Shown: piece after piece, positions 58,403 to 64,000 of the stretch
How the letters are laid out: the number at the start of each line of letters is the position of its first letter
Position numbering within the stretch: the first letter of the stretch is position 1
Translations under genes and position numbers: made by a program
Virus record (IMG/VR): IMGVR_UViG_3300034072_000926
Coordinates: 401,260 to 465,259 of that record
Source: a virus
Reading direction: 5' to 3' (one strand)
DNA: 64,000 nt
Notes under the pieces: generated by a model
Database searches by the model: none
Told to the model about the DNA's origin: nothing
The model's input: only the letters and a program-made list of their open reading frames with translations

Positions 58403-58978
58403 ATGTCTAAGAACGAAGTGATAAAACAATTCGGCTACACATGTTCAGCTTGTAGCATATCTGAATGGATGGGTAAACCTATTTGTTTAGAGCTTGATCA
58501 CATCGATGGCAATAATCGAAACAATGAATTGTCGAATCTGCGTCTACTCTGTCCCAATTGTCACTCTCAGACAGAGACATTCAGAGGTCGCAATATCAAT
58601 AAAGGTGAGACTAAAGTTTCAGATGAGGATCTAGTCGAGGCTCTGACTTCGACGAAAAACATTCGTCAAGCCCTCATCAAGGTCGGTCTAACACCAAAGG
58701 GTATGAACTATCAGCGAGCTTCAAAACTTCTTAATCATCAATACCAAACGGTAGATAAGAATAATTCGCAATATGGATCAGTTTGGATCCATAATGGAAC
58801 TTCAAATAAGAAGATCAAAGCTGACTTACTTTCAGAATATCTCGAGCAAGGGTGGGTCAAAGGCAGGATCATGCTAACGAAAGCCCCATCACAACGCGGC
58901 AAGTTTTGGGTAACGAACGGTCTTCAAAACCGAATGGTTACTGAGATTCCTGAAGGATGGTGGAAAGGTATGTGTTAA
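58403..58978 (+). CDS. HNH homing endonuclease
   Basis: The 191-residue protein starts at the ATG after GGAGAAGT, 11 bp from the tRNA-Leu 5' end. The HNH motif is CSACS...LELDHIDGNNRNNELSNLRLLCPNCHSQT (two CxxC zinc pairs and the D-H-I-D-G-N core). The C-terminal half has the repeated DNA-contact segments of this family. It is a mobile gene set in the tRNA cluster on the opposite strand. Confidence 0.88.
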   Translation: MSKNEVIKQFGYTCSACSISEWMGKPICLELDHIDGNNRNNELSNLRLLCPNCHSQTETFRGRNINKGETKVSDEDLVEALTSTKNIRQALIKVGLTPKGMNYQRASKLLNHQYQTVDKNNSQYGSVWIHNGTSNKKIKADLLSEYLEQGWVKGRIMLTKAPSQRGKFWVTNGLQNRMVTEIPEGWWKGMC

Positions 58979-58993
58979 GTCTCTACCTTTGGG

Positions 58994-59425
58994 CTATGCG
59001 CGCTTAACGTCCTCAACGGCTCGACGGAGAATGTCTTCCATCAGCGTATTGAACGTAATATCCCTCTTATGTGCTTCCTTGAATAGAAATAGAAGCAATT
59101 CGTCATCCAGATCGAGAGGTATCTGAACACGGAGATCGAAGGTCTTATTAGCCACGATGGCTTCGGCCTTCTCGACAAAGTCCTCAAGCACGTCAAGCTC
59201 AACAAACTCGATGCTCGTATCTAGCTGATCAGCTACGGCATCCTTATGATCTGGATCAATCCAACGATAAGCGAAGCTACCATGCTCATAATCGGGACGG
59301 GTCACAACAGTTAGGACACGAGTGCCATGACCCTGAACTACTCCGGCGGTCATTCTCGCAGTATCCTGATTCAGACCCTTGCTGGCCTGATCCACATACC
59401 AGTTATAGATTTCTGCTTCGTTCAT
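58994..59425 (-). CDS. Hypothetical protein
   Basis: The 143-residue protein has a C-terminal helical segment resembling a short ribbon-helix-helix (RVQIPLDLDDELLLFLFKEAHK). Ends in TAG. Unrecognised. Confidence 0.65.
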   Translation of the reverse strand: MNEAEIYNWYVDQASKGLNQDTARMTAGVVQGHGTRVLTVVTRPDYEHGSFAYRWIDPDHKDAVADQLDTSIEFVELDVLEDFVEKAEAIVANKTFDLRVQIPLDLDDELLLFLFKEAHKRDITFNTLMEDILRRAVEDVKRA

Positions 59426-59446
59426 CTTGTTACCTCTTTATCTCAC

Positions 59447-60355
59447 CTACTTATTAGCAGGGTTAAGGTCAGAGGACAATCTTTCTTTCGCAAACTCGAT
59501 ATAATGTTCATCAACATCAAAGCCGAGCCAATCAAGACCTTCGGCTTGAGCCGCCACAGCACTGGTTCCTGTTCCCATAAAGGGGTCGAGGAGGGTTCCC
59601 TCGACGTTGCTGAACCTAATACAGCGACGAACCAATTCAACGGGGAAGGTTGCCGGATGAGAGCCCCTATGAGTCCCTCGACTAGCAATCGTTTCATACG
59701 GTATAAACCACACATTGCCGGGGCAATGTCGGTCGTCTACGGGCTTGGCTGATGCTAATTTGAGGGCTAGAGCGTCCTCGAGTGCAACCTTTTGCTCTTC
59801 GGTCGCATTCGCGTCATAGTCTCGCTTATCCTTCCATCCGGCTTTCTTGATCATACGACCACGCCAGCGGCCACTCTTGTCCAAGTTTGCTTTATCTGCA
59901 TATGGAACACCGACTGCCGATTTATTACAAGGGACATTGCCTGACTTTGTGAAGTGGAAGAGATGTTCCCATGTGGGATTTGCGAAACGCTCGCTATTGA
60001 TGGGCTTGTAATGACCCAATTGTTGATCATCGATTGCGATGCTTTTGGTCCAAATGAAATTGTTCTGTAGGACCATATGCTTGCGAGCTTCGTTGGCTAC
60101 ATCCATACCAACCCAGGGATCCACATTACTGTAGCCCATATTAAGCCAGAAATGTCCATCGGGTTTGAGCACTCGTTTCACTTCTGCGAAAACGCAAGAA
60201 AGCCACGTGAGATAATCCTCACGTGGCGTTGTATCTTGATATGTGGAATACTTGATTCCAAGATTATATGGAGGGCTAGTGACGCAGATATCTAGGGATT
60301 CTGCATCCAACTCTTTCAAACCCTCGAGGCAATCCTTCAGTTCTATTCTTCCCAT
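59447..60355 (-). CDS. DNA methyltransferase (beta-class, N4/N6)
   Basis: The 302-residue protein has the catalytic TSPPY motif at 27-31 and the SAM-binding LDPFMGTGTSAVAA motif near 262-275, the beta-class order. It methylates an adenine N6 or cytosine N4 at an unknown site; no restriction gene adjoins, so it probably protects phage DNA from host enzymes. Confidence 0.9.
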   Translation of the reverse strand: MGRIELKDCLEGLKELDAESLDICVTSPPYNLGIKYSTYQDTTPREDYLTWLSCVFAEVKRVLKPDGHFWLNMGYSNVDPWVGMDVANEARKHMVLQNNFIWTKSIAIDDQQLGHYKPINSERFANPTWEHLFHFTKSGNVPCNKSAVGVPYADKANLDKSGRWRGRMIKKAGWKDKRDYDANATEEQKVALEDALALKLASAKPVDDRHCPGNVWFIPYETIASRGTHRGSHPATFPVELVRRCIRFSNVEGTLLDPFMGTGTSAVAAQAEGLDWLGFDVDEHYIEFAKERLSSDLNPANK

Positions 60356-60386
60356 ACATCTAATTAGCGATGTAGGAAAGTGAACT

Positions 60387-60557
60387 TTAGCCCAGGGTAG
60401 CGAGCTCCTCAGGGGTCAGCCGGCTCTTGATCTCTTCCACGGCTGCATTGATGCGAACCAGTTCGGGATGATCAGGCTGTTCCAGGCAGTCCAACCTCAA
60501 GCCATTCAGGCGAAGCTGGGCGTTGCGTAGGTGCTGAAGATTCGTTGCGTTGTTCAT
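60387..60557 (-). CDS. 56-residue small protein
   Basis: The ATG follows CAGGAGAATAC. Start MNNATNLQHLRNAQL; helical and charged, likely a coiled coil. Upstream TTGCAA-16-TCTACT could be the promoter. Function unknown. Confidence 0.65.
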   Translation of the reverse strand: MNNATNLQHLRNAQLRLNGLRLDCLEQPDHPELVRINAAVEEIKSRLTPEELATLG

Positions 60558-60694
60558 GTATTCTCCTGTTGCTGGTCACGCATCAGTAGAACACAATTGC
60601 ATCCTTTGCAACCTAAAAATGTAACCGATTTAGTGACATGATTGGTTAGGAGCCTATAAGTATGCAGAAACGCAACATACCCGAGGTGGGTTAC

Positions 60695-60862
60695 ATGTTC
60701 ATCCTACAATCACTTCTAGTTCTATATCTGACCGCAGCCATAGCAATGAGCGCAGCGCTCTGCAGGCATTATCCACAATTTATGGGATGGGCTAACGTGA
60801 GTCGCGGAATGGCTTGGCCAGTCACGATCTACGAAATCGTCTCAGGATTGATCGACGAATAA
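60695..60862 (+). CDS. Small membrane protein
   Basis: The 55-residue protein starts at the ATG after GAGGTGGGTTAC; an ATG at 60662 abuts the -10 TATAAG of a plus-strand promoter and is unlikely. One N-terminal transmembrane helix is followed by a short domain. Function unknown. Confidence 0.55.
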   Translation: MFILQSLLVLYLTAAIAMSAALCRHYPQFMGWANVSRGMAWPVTIYEIVSGLIDE

Positions 60863-60863
60863 G

Positions 60864-60953
60864 CGGGAAGCAGTGGAATTGAACCACTCACCTGTAGGGG
60901 TTATAGGTGCTCATAGCTTGAAGCCAGACTAGGACCATCCTAGCTTACTTCCC
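60864..60953 (-). tRNA. tRNA, class II-like, isotype unresolved
   Basis: Acceptor GGGAAGT/GCTTCCC, D-arm GCTA/TAGT with GGATGG, a long arm CACCT/AGGTG before a perfect T-arm AGTGG/CCACT. The anticodon stem cannot be drawn cleanly; CTTCAAG is a candidate loop (TCA). It overlaps the next gene's end by 9 nt. Confidence 0.6.
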
Positions 60954-61154
60954 AGGTTGCAAGCGATCATAGAACGTCCTCAAGAGATCGTTCGACATCT
61001 TTGCATAATAAGAACGCGGATAGTTGGTTGCAATGTGGTTGAGCTGATTACTCAGCATCTTTGCATCATCGGCTGAGATTTGACGATCATTGATCCAATC
61101 GCTTCCGTTGTGGTTGCGAAGCCAATAATTCTTATTCAATTCCCAAAGACGCAT
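60945..61154 (-). CDS. Small hypothetical protein
   Basis: The 69-residue protein starts at the ATG after GTGGAGGATATT. Trp/Asn/Arg-rich, helical. Unrecognised. Confidence 0.65.
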   Translation of the reverse strand: MRLWELNKNYWLRNHNGSDWINDRQISADDAKMLSNQLNHIATNYPRSYYAKMSNDLLRTFYDRLQPGK

Positions 61155-61177
61155 AATATCCTCCACGTTCAGGATAT

Positions 61178-61453
61178 TTAGCGTTCTGGGCGATGCTCAA
61201 CTGTCCAACCAGGAAGCTCTCTTTGTAGCCTCTTGTGAAGGTTTGCGCCTTGTTTGTTGAATCCCTTGAGATCAAAGGGACGTTTGCGGTCCTCGACGTC
61301 TAGGTAGAATTCACTCTGTTCATACCAAAGCGTCCACTTATAGATATCATCGAAGAGTCGCTGACTGATGGGGAGTTCCTCGAGGTCCATCATGCTACCG
61401 TCTTTACTCCAAACACCACTGCTGGAATAATCGGCCATCAACTTAACGAACAT
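61178..61453 (-). CDS. Hypothetical protein
   Basis: The 91-residue protein starts at the ATG after AAAAGGAGTTCCA. The AAAA of this ribosome site is the end of P1' of the permuted locus upstream, so pairing of P1 could mask or expose the site. Unrecognised. Confidence 0.65.
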   Translation of the reverse strand: MFVKLMADYSSSGVWSKDGSMMDLEELPISQRLFDDIYKWTLWYEQSEFYLDVEDRKRPFDLKGFNKQGANLHKRLQRELPGWTVEHRPER

Positions 61454-61462
61454 TGGAACTCC

Positions 61463-61706
61463 TTTTGAGGGCAAGTTTTGTGCTGGCCTTTCTTCCGCTG
61501 CGTCTGCCAATTCCGCCACCTCGCCCATCAACTGCCTTGGATACAACAGCAATTATGATCTTGCGTATCCATTCTTGTCTTACTGTCCTAGGCGGATTTT
61601 AGCCGGAGACCTAGTCCAAGACAGATGGTGGGGAGGGAAGGACTCGAACCTTCATGACTTTAGTCCACGGTCTTACATCGATAACCCAGAACTTCGGCCC
61701 TCAAAA
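61463..61706 (-). tRNA. Permuted tRNA locus 2 (Leu-like) with long linker
   Basis: Order: P1 (TTTTGAGGGC), CG, AAGTT, P2 (CTGG), GTTATC, a 3' part with variable arm, T-arm GAAGG/CCTTC, acceptor CCTCCCC, A, CCA; ~100 nt of linker; then the 5' part (acceptor GGGCGAGG with one bulge against CCTCCCC, Leu-type D-arm), P2' (CCAG), CACAAA, ACTT, P1' (GCCCTCAAAA). P1 pairs 10 of 10. Confidence 0.65.
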
Positions 61707-61716
61707 CGATCTAAAA

Positions 61717-61857
61717 GTTCGACGGGCAAGTGTTGCGAAGGACCTTTTTCAGCGTCCTATCCACTAGACGATCCCCGCACAATGGAGCGGGGACTGGGAT
61801 TCGAACCCAGGTTTCCGGCTTGACATGCGATAACCCTTTGCTATCGGCCCGTCGAAC
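61717..61857 (-). tRNA. Permuted tRNA locus 3
   Basis: Order: P1 (GTTCGACGGGC), CG, ATAGC, P2 (AAAGG), GTTATC, a 3' part (T-arm CTGGG/CCCAG, acceptor TCCCCGC, T, CCA), linker TTGT, then the 5' part (acceptor GCGGGGA, D-arm GTCT/GGAC, GCTGA), P2' (CCTT), CGCAAC, ACTT, P1' (GCCCGTCGAAC). Acceptor 7 of 7, P1 11 of 11. D-arm resembles tRNA-Glu or Arg. Confidence 0.8.
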
Positions 61858-61864
61858 TAATGAC

Positions 61865-61893
61865 TTTATACACTGGCATCTAACCAGTGTCAA
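61865..61893 (-). promoter_or_regulatory. Promoter of permuted loci 3 and 2
   Basis: TTGACA, 17 nt, TATAAA. Predicted start about 61858, one base before P1. Confidence 0.75.
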
Positions 61894-61894
61894 G

Positions 61895-61963
61895 TGCTCT
61901 AGGAGGGATTCGAACCCACAAGAGTCGCTTTAGGAGAGCAACGTCCGTCCAGTCGGCTAGAGC
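61895..61963 (-). tRNA. tRNA-Arg (CCU anticodon)
   Basis: Acceptor GCTCTAG/CTAGAGC, anticodon stem TTGCT/AGCGA with loop CTCCTAA (CCT), T-loop TTCGAAT. The D-arm is atypical. Confidence 0.75.
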
Positions 61964-61974
61964 ATAAGTAGAAT

Positions 61975-62283
61975 ATGTTTAGATATCTTCAACCCGGTGA
62001 AAAGGGCGACTATTGGGGAACCTCAAGTCTCCTTGAATGGCTTACAAAGCTTCTAAAAGGTCATGTTGTTCCGGAAGATGCAACTGTTCAGCACATTGAA
62101 TTCTTTCTTCAAGAATATTATGCCAATGCACAGAAAACAGGCCCATATGCTATAATCACTTTCTATCCTTCATCTATCCGATATTTGGGTCCTGAAGGAG
62201 TAGACGGGACTACCTTTGATGCTCATCGAATCAATATCAATTACGATACTAATCGAGTTATTCAAAGTATTAGCTTAGGGTAA
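61975..62283 (+). CDS. Hypothetical protein
   Basis: The 102-residue plus-strand gene sits between two minus-strand tRNAs. The ribosome site is weak. Codon use is AT-richer than its neighbours, hinting at a recent arrival. Unrecognised. Confidence 0.6.
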   Translation: MFRYLQPGEKGDYWGTSSLLEWLTKLLKGHVVPEDATVQHIEFFLQEYYANAQKTGPYAIITFYPSSIRYLGPEGVDGTTFDAHRININYDTNRVIQSISLG

Positions 62284-62284
62284 G

Positions 62285-62356
62285 TGGTCCTACCAAGATT
62301 CGAACTTGGGCTTACGCTTTCGTAGAGCGTCGTGATATCCATTTCACTATAGGACC
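62285..62356 (-). tRNA. tRNA-Arg (ACG anticodon)
   Basis: Acceptor GGTCCTA/TAGGACC, anticodon stem ACGCT/AGCGT with loop CTACGAA (ACG), T-arm CCAAG/CTTGG. It immediately follows permuted locus 4. Confidence 0.88.
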
Positions 62357-62361
62357 ATGGG

Positions 62362-62466
62362 TGACGAGCAAGTGGAGGATTCCGTGCGCTCCCAATTGAG
62401 CTAACCGTTGTTCGTGAACAACGATTGGAGTCGAACCAATGATAACGGAAGCCAATCGGCTCGTCA
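62362..62466 (-). tRNA. Permuted tRNA locus 4
   Basis: Order: P1 (TGACGAGC), CG, ATTGG, P2 (CTTCCG), TTATC, T-arm ATTGG/CCAAT, acceptor CGTTGTT, 4-nt linker, acceptor AACAACG, D-arm GCTC/GAGC, P2' (CGGAA), TCCTCC, ACTT, P1' (GCTCGTCA). P1 has a compensated change (GGGC/GCCC to GAGC/GCTC) against the other loci. P2 here also serves as the anticodon stem. No nearby promoter; probably processed. Confidence 0.75.
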
Positions 62467-62634
62467 TTTGTTTGAACCCCGAGGCCAGTTTCCGCACCTG
62501 GCTCCTTTCATCTCCGTCCATCTTCTCAAGATGGTGAGCTCGCCCAACAAACTTCAAAGATACTCGATTGGGGCGAAGGCCATCGATTGCCTAGCCTGAT
62601 CCGCTCTTTTTCTGAGAAGCTTCAAGGGGTTCAG
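62467..62634 (-). other. Non-coding, hairpin-rich stretch
   Basis: Between permuted locus 4 and tRNA-Thr, 168 nt with hairpins (CCATCTT/AAGATGG, CCAG/CTGG) but no promoter and no gene. Possibly a spacer in the tRNA transcript. Confidence 0.4.
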
Positions 62635-62705
62635 TGCTCTGAGAGAGAATCGAACTCTCGTTGGCGGGTTACGAATCCGCTATCTTACCACTAAATGACC
62701 AGAGC
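62635..62705 (-). tRNA. tRNA-Thr (CGU anticodon)
   Basis: Acceptor GCTCTGG/TCAGAGC, loop TTCGTAA (CGT), T-arm GAGAG/CTCTC. The anticodon stem has one mismatch next to the loop. Confidence 0.8.
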
Positions 62706-62710
62706 GTGGT

Positions 62711-62784
62711 TGGTGCCGGCTAAGGGAATCGAACCCTTGATTGATGCTTACAAGGCAACTGTTATACCATTTAACTAAGCCGGC
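62711..62784 (-). tRNA. tRNA-Thr (UGU anticodon)
   Basis: Acceptor GCCGGCT/AGCCGGC, loop CTTGTAA (TGT), T-loop TTCGATT, encoded CCA. One mismatch in the anticodon stem. Confidence 0.82.
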
Positions 62785-62785
62785 A

Positions 62786-62974
62786 TTTTCCATAGTTTGT
62801 GATCAGACCAGTGACCGCCACGGTTGAGCGTCTGTCTAGCGTCCTTCGTGTAAAAACTCTAGATACTACTGCCTAAGCGGGTAGCCTAATCCGCCCAGAT
62901 TACTCCGAACGAACCAACTATGGAAGAAACAAAGAGCCTCGCAGCGCATTACTTCTGTAAACTCTTTGTTTCCG
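62786..62974 (-). ncRNA. Candidate structured RNA (~190 nt)
   Basis: A TTGACA-17-TAGAGT promoter points into it. An 11-bp hairpin (GAAACAAAGAG/CTCTTTGTTTC) is followed by a domain closed by TTCCATAGTT/AACTATGGAA. tRNA-Thr follows within the same presumed transcript. No coding frame. Confidence 0.5.
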
Positions 62975-62980
62975 ATCTGG

Positions 62981-63009
62981 ACTCTACAGCAGTACATCCG
63001 TGCTGTCAA
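62981..63009 (-). promoter_or_regulatory. Promoter of the 62.8-kb RNA and tRNA-Thr genes
   Basis: TTGACA, 17 nt, TAGAGT. Confidence 0.65.
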
Positions 63010-63017
63010 GTCCATAG

Positions 63018-63086
63018 AGGCCCTGTCGAGACTCGAACTCGACATCAGACGTTCGAAGCGTCCGGGCTAGATCCACTAGCAGGGCC
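63018..63086 (-). tRNA. tRNA-Arg (UCG anticodon)
   Basis: Acceptor GGCCCTG/CAGGGCC, anticodon stem GGACG/CGTCT with loop CTTCGAA (TCG), T-arm TCGAG/CTCGA. The D-loop is short. Confidence 0.8.
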
Positions 63087-63087
63087 A

Positions 63088-63378
63088 TTAGATCGCCATG
63101 AACATCATCTTGAAGGTCATAGCGTGTTTCTTCTCAAGAAACCAGATCTCTCTGGTCAGAAGCTCTCGGTCGCAAGTCTTATGCCACCAAGTGTCTCCAC
63201 ATTGCCCGATCATGCGTTCGAACCACTGGAGACTCTCAAGCTTCATATACCGATAGCCTTCGCTCCAGTCCTTCATCGACAACCCTCTGTCGAATTTGTC
63301 GAACGGGTCGAACAACTTGTCGGTCTCTTCCCGGCTGAGCTCGAAGACATAGTCTCCGTTCTCTTCATACATGTTCAT
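63088..63378 (-). CDS. Hypothetical protein
   Basis: The 96-residue protein starts at the ATG after AGGAGGCAAGC. Met/Trp/Phe-rich, helical, acidic. Unrecognised. Confidence 0.65.
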   Translation of the reverse strand: MNMYEENGDYVFELSREETDKLFDPFDKFDRGLSMKDWSEGYRYMKLESLQWFERMIGQCGDTWWHKTCDRELLTREIWFLEKKHAMTFKMMFMAI

Positions 63379-63435
63379 GCTTGCCTCCTGTCAACGACAC
63401 GTTAAACTAGAGGCAAGCATGAAGTCAACACCAGG

Positions 63436-63690
63436 TTATTTGTCAGCGATTGCATCAGTGGTCGCGAAACGCAGAAGCGCAGTCGTGATACCAACAACCG
63501 AGAGCAAAGCACCATAATGGTTTCCGATTACATCCTTCAGGAAAGGCATGTAGAGCTCAACAGCACCAAGAATGGTAACTGCGGTCGAGAACCAAACGGT
63601 CTTGGATTTGCCGGCCTTGAGCAACCAGTCCTTAGCGTTAAAGCCTAGGCTCTTTAGTGCGTCAAGTGCGGGAACAACATTGTAGGCCAT
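63436..63690 (-). CDS. Holin-like membrane protein
   Basis: The 84-residue protein has two or three hydrophobic segments (about 32-50, 58-75) and ends LLRFATTDAIADK, resembling small phage holins with an LR(F/x)xTTxxI..K tail that I recall. The ATG follows AGAGGAGATCGGAT. Holin function is likely but not certain. Confidence 0.65.
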   Translation of the reverse strand: MAYNVVPALDALKSLGFNAKDWLLKAGKSKTVWFSTAVTILGAVELYMPFLKDVIGNHYGALLSVVGITTALLRFATTDAIADK

Positions 63691-63732
63691 ATCCGATCTC
63701 CTCTTTGAGTGACCGAATATTTACCAAAAGGT

Positions 63733-63794
63733 AGAGGGCAAGTTGTTTGACCTGGGACATTCTAGCAAAGATAACCCAAGCCTATCGGCCCTCT
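63733..63794 (-). ncRNA. Stand-alone copy of the permuted-tRNA element
   Basis: This 62-nt RNA has P1 (AGAGGGC/GCCCTCT), CG, ATAGG, P2 (CTTGGG/CCCAGG), TTATC, a 13-nt loop, TCAAACA and ACTT, the same parts as around the four permuted tRNAs but with no tRNA inside. Confidence 0.7.
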
Positions 63795-63801
63795 TGAATC
63801 G

Positions 63802-63830
63802 TATCTAACAGCAAATACACTTGCTGTCAA
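63802..63830 (-). promoter_or_regulatory. Promoter of the stand-alone element
   Basis: TTGACA, 17 nt, TAGATA. Predicted start about 63795, next to P1. Confidence 0.7.
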
Positions 63831-63833
63831 CAG

Positions 63834-63880
63834 TGGAGACGACGGGATTCGAACCCGCACGATTCGCTTACCTAGACATT
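63834..63880 (-). tRNA. tRNA 3' part at window edge
   Basis: 3' acceptor CGTCTCC with discriminator A and T-arm GCGGG/CCCGT with TTCGAAT. No matching 5' part (GGAGACG) is seen; it may lie beyond position 64000, either interrupted or permuted. Confidence 0.5.
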
Positions 63881-64000
63881 ACTCCAGGCATCCGCTATGG
63901 TGTAGGAATTCATCGCGAGCCGACAAAAAGCACCTAGCGTCACTTCAAAGTGAATCGGATTTTACTCCGAACCGCGTCCTTTCCTTGCGATTGCCTGTCC

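Noticed and set aside
57743-61857. Group I or group II intron as the cause of the permuted tRNAs
   Set aside because: The flanking sequence is only about 20-25 nt per side, far too short for either intron core, and no domain V or P3-P8 core is visible.
24-64000. Insertion sequences, transposases, integrase or attachment site
   Set aside because: I saw no terminal inverted repeats with a transposase and no integrase motifs. Mobile elements are limited to homing-type endonucleases.

Overview
The window looks like an accessory and non-structural region of a large (jumbo-class) tailed phage. Genes are short, tightly packed and often overlap by ATGA, GTGA or TAATG. Almost all lie on the minus strand, behind many local sigma70-type promoters (TTGAC(A/T), 16-17 nt, TATNNN). 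There are no rRNA genes, insertion sequences or CRISPR arrays. A class I lysyl-tRNA synthetase (the type used by most alphaproteobacteria) and a protein with a PEP-CTERM-like tail suggest an alphaproteobacterial host. That host assignment is inference.

Layout. 0-13 kb: mostly unrecognised small genes with a proofreading-type exonuclease, a PTH2 peptidyl-tRNA hydrolase, a tiny Bfd-type ferredoxin, a small alarmone hydrolase-like HD protein, a second HD phosphohydrolase and LysRS-I. 13-20 kb: a plus-strand tail-fibre-like gene, then a PLP-enzyme/radical-SAM operon and a KYGWFAL-family protein. 20-38 kb: a plus-strand structured RNA followed by a tRNA with an enlarged anticodon loop, a YqeY-like protein, two large AAA+ ATPases, a 2H phosphoesterase, a ParB-like protein, a ribbon-helix-helix regulator with phased operator sites, an SF2 helicase, a spanin pair, an AlkB-like dioxygenase and a VWA protein. 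38-49 kb: a tRNA with a CUA (amber) anticodon, tRNA-Ser, a dual-specificity-type phosphatase, Nudix, an iron-permease-like membrane protein, a glycosyltransferase and SerRS. 49.2-51.2 kb: 2 kb without credible genes, holding two long minus-strand structured RNAs, each with its own promoter. 51-64 kb: a Ser-rich PEP-CTERM-like protein, a LuxR-type HTH protein, homing endonucleases (GIY-YIG, HNH), a Bax-inhibitor-1 protein, a DNA methyltransferase, holin-like membrane proteins and a tRNA cluster.

The most unusual content is in the tRNA cluster. Four loci (57.74-57.88, 61.46-61.71, 61.72-61.86, 62.36-62.47 kb) carry tRNA halves in permuted order: T-arm and 3' acceptor strand first, then a linker, then the 5' acceptor strand and D-arm. 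All are framed by one conserved element: an outer helix P1, a CG plus short purine-rich segment, helix P2, then GTTATC on one side, and P2', a short segment, then ACTT and P1' on the other. P1 and P2 covary between copies. A fifth copy (63.73-63.79 kb) has the element without a tRNA. For three copies a consensus promoter puts the predicted transcription start within one base of the first base of P1. I know of no described phage system with this arrangement.

The recognised proteins point to a phage that takes over translation (two synthetases, peptidyl-tRNA hydrolase, many tRNAs, an amber-reading tRNA), adjusts host signalling (alarmone hydrolase, phosphatase, 2H phosphoesterase) and remodels nucleic acids (exonuclease, helicase, methyltransferase, AlkB-like). 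All assignments come from reading the sequence; no database search was run.
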